From Valencia hispanica (lineage: Eukaryota > Chordata > Actinopteri > Cyprinodontiformes > Valenciidae): a stretch of 64,000 bases of DNA. The notes below the pieces were generated by a model. That model was not told where the DNA came from and ran no database searches. It saw only the letters and a program-made list of their open reading frames with translations. Position 1 is the stretch's first letter. Each line of letters starts with the position of its first letter. The translations under genes and the position numbers were made by a program. The stretch spans positions 49,018,041 to 49,082,040 of the forward strand of contig OY747714.1 in the NCBI GenBank assembly GCA_963556495.2. Direction: 5' to 3'. Below are positions 56,640 through 64,000 of the stretch, one piece after another.

Positions 56640-59600
56640 AGAATTGGTGTCTGAGTACCAAGTAGAAGCCCAACAGATTTACTTTCACAAGCGGAGCAGT
56701 GCAACTTTTGCTATAGTACTCCACTTGATATATGTGTGAAAAATCTTTATTATGAATTGTTGGGATTTTTATTTCCTGATGTTATGGACACGGACACGGA
56801 AAATTAAGGAGAAGAAAGAAGGAAGATGAAGAAGAGAGGTAGGAAACAAAAAGTTAAGAGAGAGGGTGAGTTGAAAATACAAGAGAGGAAGGGGAACAAA
56901 GAAAACACAGGAAGACATTGAAGTCTGCCTCCATACCCACAGGACGGCAGAGAGAGGGGAAAAACAAAACAAAACATGAAAAAGGAACATAAAAAAAACC
57001 CCAAACATTGTGAACTAAGAACAACACAATCACATCACACAAAAATCGGTATAAAAATACAACAACAATGTCACAGAAAAACTCATGGTACCGCTTAATC
57101 AAGCTCTAGTAATGATAACCTCAGCCCAAGAATATATCCGTAAACACCAGAGATCCCACATCTATGTGTGTGTGTGTGAGCATGCTGGTGCATATAAGGT
57201 TTCTCCAGAAGAGTGTTCGATAGCTGGTGTGAGCAGGCATCAATCCGTCTCCCAGGAACTGATGCAGACATGAAGGAGATCAGAGCAAAGACGTCCAAAG
57301 GACCCCCAGAGCCCAAGGCGGACCCGGGCGGGGCCGACCGCATCCCTCAAGGGAGGAGCAAAGGAGAACCCCAGGGGAACGTCCAGCGGCCACTATGCAG
57401 GGGCCCGGGGGGCAGCAGTGATGAGCCCACGGGCCCCGCCGACAACCGGCTGCGCCAGGGCGGGCCGGTCGATGGACCCGGAGAGCCGGGGCTCACCCCC
57501 CAGCAGGGACCCGACAAGGGACCGGCCGACAAGGGGCCCCCGGCACTACAGGGGTCGCGGCCGGCCACCGGCCGCCACGCGCCACCACCACCCTAGGCCA
57601 ATCCCCACCGCCAACATCCCAGCGCCCCACCCCTGCCCCACGTCGGGGCCCCCCACCGATAGCTGCAGGGGACGGACAGCCTCCCGGGCCGGGCTCAACC
57701 AGCATCTGGACACCAAGTTGTACCAGCTCCCGGGTCCCGATCCCGCGCAATGCAGTGCGCCGAGACCAGGCATCCAACAAGGGCCAGGGTTGGTCCGACC
57801 CGCCAATGAACCGAGTAGGCACGCCACGCGCAGAACAGGTGATCGAACGAGCAGAGACGCCGGATCCGCATCCCGCCGAGCCACCGAGCAGGCACCACCC
57901 AACAATCCCAAACCTGGCACCCCTAAACGAGGTGCCTCAACCAACCAAAGGAAGATATCGGCCCAGCGCATCGGCCGACCGACACACCGGCCCCCCAGGC
58001 CCGGCCAGGCATGCACCAGGTCCGAACCGGACCGACCACCGATGCACCGGCAGGCAGGGGCCCCCGTCACCGGCGGGGAGTGACGGAGGGGAAATAGGCC
58101 CCCATTAAATGTAAGGCCTGAGGTGCGCCAGGCGAGCGGGCAGACCAAGATCCAACCTGACAGGTAGACAAAGACATACAGACACAGTCATACGTTCCCC
58201 CCCTCTAAACACATACATTCTCACTGACTCACCAAGACACCCAAGAAATGACGCCGTGCCCTCACTCATACACCCCATACACACTTCATGCTCTCAGGTC
58301 CAGGTACCGATGCCCAAGTAGAGCCACCAGCCCCCAGACCCGGGAGATGGACCCCCTACCTTCTAGGACAGAGACAGGCAGACTGCCAAGGGCCCTACAG
58401 TGGCAAAGCAGCCGGACAGCTCAGTACCCCGACCAGACCGCCTGTTCCCTCCTCCGAACCCCAACCCCCGATGGCCCGCAGCGAACAGCGGTGTGAAAAG
58501 ACCCCTAGCCTCCATCCTCACGCTCGAGTATGGTGTTGATGCGTGTTGTTATAATGTGCAATTAAAACAGAGGGGTGGGAAGTGGGGAAGGAAGACACAC
58601 ATCCCCCAACCCCCACCCCGGGCCCTTAGTTTCTATATGTGGTTTAGCAGTGGGCACCAGGACCAGAAGTGAAGCGGATTGAACCACTTCCTCTCTCGAT
58701 GCTGAACAGTGTGCCCACCCCAAAGTCCCTACATGTGTGTCACGTGAAAATGTTATAAGTGGGAGTGTCTAAGTTGCATATGAAAATTGGGACCCAGGAC
58801 ACCACGGGATAGCGAGGAAGGAAGCCCCTCCTTGCACCCCAGTGATGTGCCCATGCCCCAAGACCCTATATGAGTGGTAAAGTAATGGAGCGGGTGGACA
58901 GAGGTGTCCAGGGATGGGGAGGGAAGGACTGGGAGACAAAATGTCTTCCCAGGGAGCCAGCTCCCCCACTGACCCCAATAGGCACCGCTGTTCACCGGGA
59001 ACCACCAGGGGAGGGAGGCCATGGCAGGTCCGACCCGGGGCCCACGGCCACAGCACCACAAAGCCCCACGGACCACAGGGTAGTCCCCCCAGCCCCATCC
59101 CAGAAGGAGAACTAAACCCACCCTGACACTCGCTCTACTCTCAGAACACAAAAGACACTAGACACCCAGGTTGAGTTCGCCGCCACCCCTCCCCCACACC
59201 CCTCCCCCCCGTCCAAGTGCCCTCGTAGGGGGAGAGCACCTGTCGCTACATAGCAACAGCTTCCTCGCCAGCAAAGGAGGCCCCCAGCGCCACCCACACA
59301 GCGGAGGCCGCCGCAGCCCAAACCACAGCGACGTACTCGCCCAGACCAGGAGCAAACCAATGAGCCGGGCGGCCGACCCACTAGGCTGACATCCACCACC
59401 CCCATTCCTTTGTGGAGTGACCACTGCTGCTCAACGGCCCGGCAGGAGACCAAACCCAGCGCCCCACCCACCTGCCCCGCACGCCCACCACCCAGCCAGT
59501 CCACCCGCAAAGTCCGATTAAACCCGGCCAAATGCCTGACCCCAGCGCCCCGCACAAAGACCAAGACCCGGGAGCCAAGTCCAGTGCGAAAAGGGACTGA

Positions 59601-60101
59601 TCCGGCCCAGAAATGCCGCCCAGTCGCCGCGACCAGCAGCCAGGCACCCCAACCAGCAAACAAGGTGAGACCCCATACAGGGACCCGCGATGACAATCGG
59701 GCCAGAGAAAAAGAGAGAGGCGACCCCCACAGGCAACAGAGACCCCACGCCGGCCGACCCCCAGCCAGGACCACAGCTAGGGGGTGCGGCGCCCCAGAGC
59801 CCCGAATCCCCAGGCCCACCCCAGACCCTACCCAGGCGCAGCACGGCCATCAGGCCAGTAACCCATATCCGTCAGTGCAACCCCCCTAAGGCACCGCATG
59901 CAGCCATCAGGAGTTACCACCCAAAGCCACCAAAGCCCAACCCCAGGTTGGGGCTGCGACGTCCAGTGCCCCATCCGCCCAGTGATCCCACCCCTAGGGG
60001 TCCCCCCCAGACGCCTCCAACCCCCAAAACCCCTCCATCAGCAACTGTATCCCATTCGACAAAACCAAATGCCCCCCACCCCTACTAGGTGATGGAGCCA
60101 A
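56640..60101 (-). other. L1 3' untranslated region, G-rich on the sense strand
   Basis: C-rich on the plus strand, with many runs of C separated by short spacers, so the L1 RNA sense strand is G-rich. Long overlapping frames occur on both strands but are proline/arginine or glycine/tryptophan-rich and share no motif with known proteins. G-rich 3' ends are known in L1 elements. Partial repeat of this region is at 30320-32462. Confidence 0.65.
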
Positions 60102-63100
60102 TCAAAGGAGCCCAGAGAGATTGATCAGATATGAGCCCGAGGCCGTCTCAAGACCAATATGGACCAACAAGAGATTTCTATACTGATTAATATTAAGAGC
60201 CTTTTTATTTTTCCAGTTCAGGAGGAAAGTTTTCTTAGCGATACATAAGGCAATGTGAACCATTAGAACTGACTTTGTGTCCATGATGACATCATTTAAA
60301 TTTCCTAACAGGCAAACTGAGGGAGATGGTGGAGTGTTACATTTCAGACACTTTGATAAGTCATCACATATCTGGCACCAAAATTTCTTAACAGGTGGAC
60401 AGAACCAAAGCGCATGAATATAAGTATCTGGTATATTGCTTGTGCATTGTAAGCAGATATTAGACGATGTAAAACCCATCCTAAACATCCGTTGGCCTGT
60501 ATAGTGTACTCTATGAAGGATTTTGTATTATATTAATTGTAAATTAGGATTTTTTGTTATTTTAAAGGTTCTTAAACATATCTGAGACCAGGCGTTTTGG
60601 TCAAAGCTGGCTGATAAATCCATCTCCCATTTTGAAATAGGGATGGCTATTGATTCATCTAATGTAGATAAAGTTTTGTATATTTTAGACAGCAATTTGG
60701 GGGGGTTGAGATTAAGAAAATCCAAAACTCTTGCTGGAATTTGCAATTCAACTGTATTGAGCCTAAATTTACCTTTAATAATAGATTTAATTTGTTGATA
60801 TTGCAAGAATTTGTTTTTATCAATTACGTATTGTGTAATTAATGTATTAAATGGGATAAAATCTGTTCCTTCAAATATATGTTCCAGGTATTCAATTCCA
60901 TTGCACTTCCAGTCTGGAAAACTTATCATACATTTTTTTTGCAAGATCGGGGTTATTCCAGATGGGTGTACGTCTGCATGGGATTATTGTGGACTCTGTC
61001 ATTTTTAGAAACTCCCACCATGCTGTCAGAGAGGAGCTGATATTTATGCTTTTAAAGCATTCATATTGTTTTATATTTGAGCTAATAAATGGTAGGTCTG
61101 AGAGTTTTATCTTATTACATAGTGTCTGTTCTACGTCTATCCAGGACTCGTCTAGGTAGCTATGTTTTAACCATCTTGAGATGTATTGGAGCCTGTTGGC
61201 TAAGAAATAATGATGGAAGTTTGGTAGATCTAGACCTCCTTTTTCTTCGGTCTTCTGCAATGTTTTTAAGCTGATACTTCGGGGTTTATCTTTCCAAAGA
61301 AATTTAGAGATAGAGGAGTCCAGAGATCTAAACCAGTCTGGTGAGGGTTTACTTGGGATCACTGAGAATAAGTAGTTGATTCTGGGCAAAACCATCATTT
61401 TTATTGAAGCAACCCTTCCCATAAGTGATATGGGTAGGGATTTCCATCTAGCAAGATCATCTTCCACTTTTTTTAAAAGTGGGATGTAGTTGAGCTTTAT
61501 TAAATCTGCCAGTCTTGGTGAGACATTGATACCTAAATAAGTAATATTCCCTGACTGCAGTTGTGTATTAGTTGGATTCTGGACAGAACAATTGATTGGA
61601 AGAACTGTAGATTTTAACCAGTTTATAGAATAATCTGAAACTTTTGAGTAAGAGTTTATCAACCCGATTACCTGAGAGAAAGAGGTTTGTGAATGGTGGA
61701 GAAAAAGTAATACATCATCTGCATAAAGACTGATTTTATGTTCTATGTTATTGCATTTTATGCCTTTAATATTGTGAGTTTGCCTGATTGCTGCAGCTAG
61801 TGGTTCAATAAAAATAGCGAACAGGGAGGGAGAGAGAGGACATCCCTGCCTGGTACCTCTCTGAAGATAAAACCTAGATGATGTTTGGTTATTTGTCCTG
61901 ATACATGCTGTTGGTGAACTGTGTAATATTTTCAACCAGTTTTAAAAGAATTTCCAAAGCCAAATTTATGTAAAGTTGCAAATAAGAATTTCCAGTTAAC
62001 TCTATCAAATGCTTTTTCTGCATCTAAAGATAATATATTAGTTTTAATGTTTTTACAGTAAGAAAAATCTATTAAATCTATTAATCTACGTGAATTTGTG
62101 GATGAATGTCTCCTTTTAATAAAACCAGTTTGATCAGGATGTATTATAAGAGGGGTTACTTTCTCTATCCTTTTTGCGAGGGCTTTGCAGATTATTTTAA
62201 GATCAACATTAATAAGGGATATGGGACGATAGCTGGTAGGAAACAAAGGGTCTTTACCTGATTTTAGTAGAAGATTAATGTAGACTGAATTCATATTTGG
62301 TGGGAGTCGGCCATTTTCCTTGGTATCCTGACGCATTCTGTGGAATGTTGGTGCCAGAATATTCCAGAATTCTTTAAAGAACTCTGCTGGAAATCCATCT
62401 GGACCTGGAGCCTTTTTATTGGGCATGCTTTGGAGGGCCTCCTGGAGTTCAGCCGCTGTTAGTGGTGAATCCAGGGCCATCGCTTGACTTTCAGATAATT
62501 TAGGTAGTGTTATGCTATCCAAAAATTGTTCAATTTCATGATCTGATGGATTTATCTCTGGTGAGTATAAAGCCTTGTAAAATTCTTTAAATGTGTTGTT
62601 TATTCTTCCAGGATCATATACTGTATTCCCGGTCTGATCTTTAATAGCAGATATAGTTGTTTTTTCTTTATTAATTTCGGTCGTTATATCCCAAATATGA
62701 GGCCCACTCTTTTTCGAAATATTTAATAAATTCTTTATCCTTAAGTAATGATACATTAAATCTCCAATTTTTGCTTTGAGGTGTCTCTGTTTTATTTACT
62801 AAAGTTAGAGAAACAGGAGCATGATCGCTAACAGCTATAGGATGTATCTCAGTGTCTGAAATGTCAGTCAACAGTGAGCTGCTGACTAACAAATAATCCA
62901 GTCGAGAATATGAATGGTGGACATTTGAGAAGAAAGTGTATTTTTTGTCATTGGGGTGAAGAGATCGCCATGCATCACAAAGTGCATAATCGCTCATGTA
63001 CTGTTTGACTATATCTATAGATTTCCAGCTGCGCTGAGTCCCTGCTGTGTTGAGCCTGTCTATTTCTTCATTTAAACCAAAGTTGAGGTCGCCCCCAAGA

Positions 63101-63510
63101 AGAAGTGAGCAATCCATGTGTTCAAGGAGCACAGAGAAGAAGGAATGAAAGAATGAGGGGTCATCAACATTTGGACCATATATACTGACAATACATAACT
63201 TTTGATTATGTGTAGATAGTTTTACTATAATAAATCTACCCTTTGGATCTGTAACTGTATCTATCACTGTAAAATTAACATTTTTATTTATTAATATTGC
63301 TACTCCCCTTTGTCTAGAGTTATAGCATGCAGAAAACACATTAGGAAACTCAGGGGATTTAAGATCAACTGCAGCTGAGGTAGATTTATGGGTTTCTTGT
63401 AATAAGACAACATCTGCCTTCATTCTTTTAAGATGGTTAAAAATCTTAACTCTTTTCTCTCTGGTGCCAGCTCCATGAACATTCCATGTGACAAACCTTA
63501 GAGTAGTCAT
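60102..63510 (-). pseudogene. L1 ORF2: endonuclease, reverse transcriptase, zinc knuckle; frameshifted
   Basis: About 1,136 codons in five frame segments: 63510-62671, 62756-61932, 61935-60892, 60944-60528 and 60488-60102. The first is a complete endonuclease ('TWNVHGAG', 'LLQETHKS', 'GGDLNFGLNEE', 'SRLDYLL', 'VSDHAPVSL'). The next two hold the reverse transcriptase ('NKKAPGPDGFPAEFFKEFW', 'YRPISLINVDLKI', 'DAEKAFDRVNW', 'GTRQGCPLSPSLFAIF', active-site 'LYADDVLLFL'). The last shows a C-x2-C...H...C knuckle ('CLQCTSN', 'ALWFC'). Three frame changes and a stop at 60528 make it inactive. The length is near that of other vertebrate L1 ORF2 proteins. Confidence 0.9.
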
Positions 63511-64000
63511 AGTTTTGAGACAAAAGTTGTAAAGTCCATATCACCATAGAAACAGATAAACACAGGTGTATTATTAGTTTGTGCTTGGGGTTGCCTAATT
63601 AAAAATCCAACAGCCGAGATATAAGAAAGAGAAAAACATAAGTAAGTTGTGAAGGTGTTAAGGGTGAGGGTGAGAGAGAAAGAAATAGTTATATTATTAA
63701 AAAAATTCTGTGTGTGTGTGAGAGTGATAAAAGAAGAAAAAATGAGTGACAAAGACATTTGGTGATAGATATGTGAAGATGAGAAAAGAAAAAAGAGCCA
63801 GTATCCCAGTGCTTAGCCCTGGCCCCGCCCACATCGAGCAATGTAAACAACTTTACAGAGCTGTGCTAACATTAGATTATAGTCGACTGATAAAACAACT
63901 CTTATCTGACCAGTGTTACATGACTAATAAAGCCAAGGAGTAAGCTGGGGGTCCCTAAACAGCTGCCCATTAACATACAGTTTGTCTACCGCTACTGTAG
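63511..64000. other. Sequence 5' of L1 ORF2
   Basis: AT-rich with GT-rich simple sequence near 63700 and no ORF1 motif. It could be the inter-ORF region of the L1 or its flank; the window ends before this can be decided. Confidence 0.4.

Larger units (their letters stand above)
56640..64000 (-). mobile_element. L1-type LINE, long copy running off the window
   Basis: On the minus strand: a region upstream of ORF2 (63511-64000), ORF2 (63510-60102) and a 3.4 kb GC-rich 3' region to about 56640. The 3' terminus matches the truncated copy at 30320. ORF1 is not visible within the window, so the 5' end is either beyond position 64000 or lost. Confidence 0.82.

Noticed and set aside
57213..58148. 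Long overlapping frames on both strands, proline/arginine-rich or glycine/tryptophan-rich
   Set aside because: GC-rich L1 3' region; frames on both strands at once and no domain signature point to base composition, not protein coding.
59112..59819. 235-codon minus-strand frame in the L1 3' region
   Set aside because: Lies after the ORF2 stop in GC-rich sequence, with composition-driven residues and no recognisable motif.

Overview
This window reads as teleost fish nuclear DNA. It is AT-rich, intron-containing, and dominated by transposable elements typical of fish: L2-type LINEs, Rex3/RTE LINEs ending in TGGATGG repeats, L1 LINEs, Tc1/mariner, hAT and Kolobok DNA transposons, and LTR retroelements. 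I recognise only one convincing host gene: a small three-exon, single V-type immunoglobulin membrane protein on the minus strand (21852-26339). I see no rRNA, no intact tRNA gene and no CRISPR. Family names rest on motif and terminus recognition only; I ran no database search.

Layout. 1-856 is the 3' end of an L2-type LINE (minus). 2041-6048 is a degenerate retroelement related to the larger one at 12741-21395, and its 3' part is cut by a deleted Tc1 element (6049-6873). 7013-7905 is another L2-type 3' end. 8991-10700 is a broken endogenous retrovirus on the minus strand (one LTR, envelope and integrase remnants). 11122-12722 is a Tc1 element with very long inverted repeats and a frameshifted transposase. 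12741-21395 is an 8.65 kb LTR-flanked element with a tRNA-Lys-type primer site, a GTAT target duplication and no recognisable protein. 21852-26339 is the immunoglobulin gene, whose first intron holds a third LTR fragment and a ~600 bp inverted duplication. 27198-27954 is a non-autonomous Kolobok relative. 28030-30050 is a broken L1 5' half, followed by repeat tails and an L1 3' fragment (30320-32462).

The centre (32463-47490) is a nested stack. An old L2-type LINE is split by a 9.5 kb Kolobok-like transposon (32561-42117, TTAA ends), by a hAT-type element (42688-44504, 8 bp duplication CTAGAACA) and by a 487 bp TTAA element (46053-46539). The Kolobok-like element carries two spliced genes facing each other. 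One is a THAP-domain transposase, with an open frame across ten inferred exons (651 aa, possibly 675). The other is a four-exon gene resembling the cytoplasmic cysteine-rich (ballast) region of P2X7 receptors, with an apparent one-base frameshift. The transposase gene is itself hit by an intact Tc1/mariner element (36893-38494; D, D, 38 residues, E) placed in a 5' splice site.

The right side holds a broken CR1/I-like LINE (47567-51950, minus) carrying a Rex3 copy (49749-51628), then an L2-type LINE (53330-56590) carrying an inverted Rex3 copy (53520-55139). It ends with a long L1 on the minus strand (56640-64000) with a degraded ORF2 and a 3.4 kb strand-asymmetric GC-rich 3' region.
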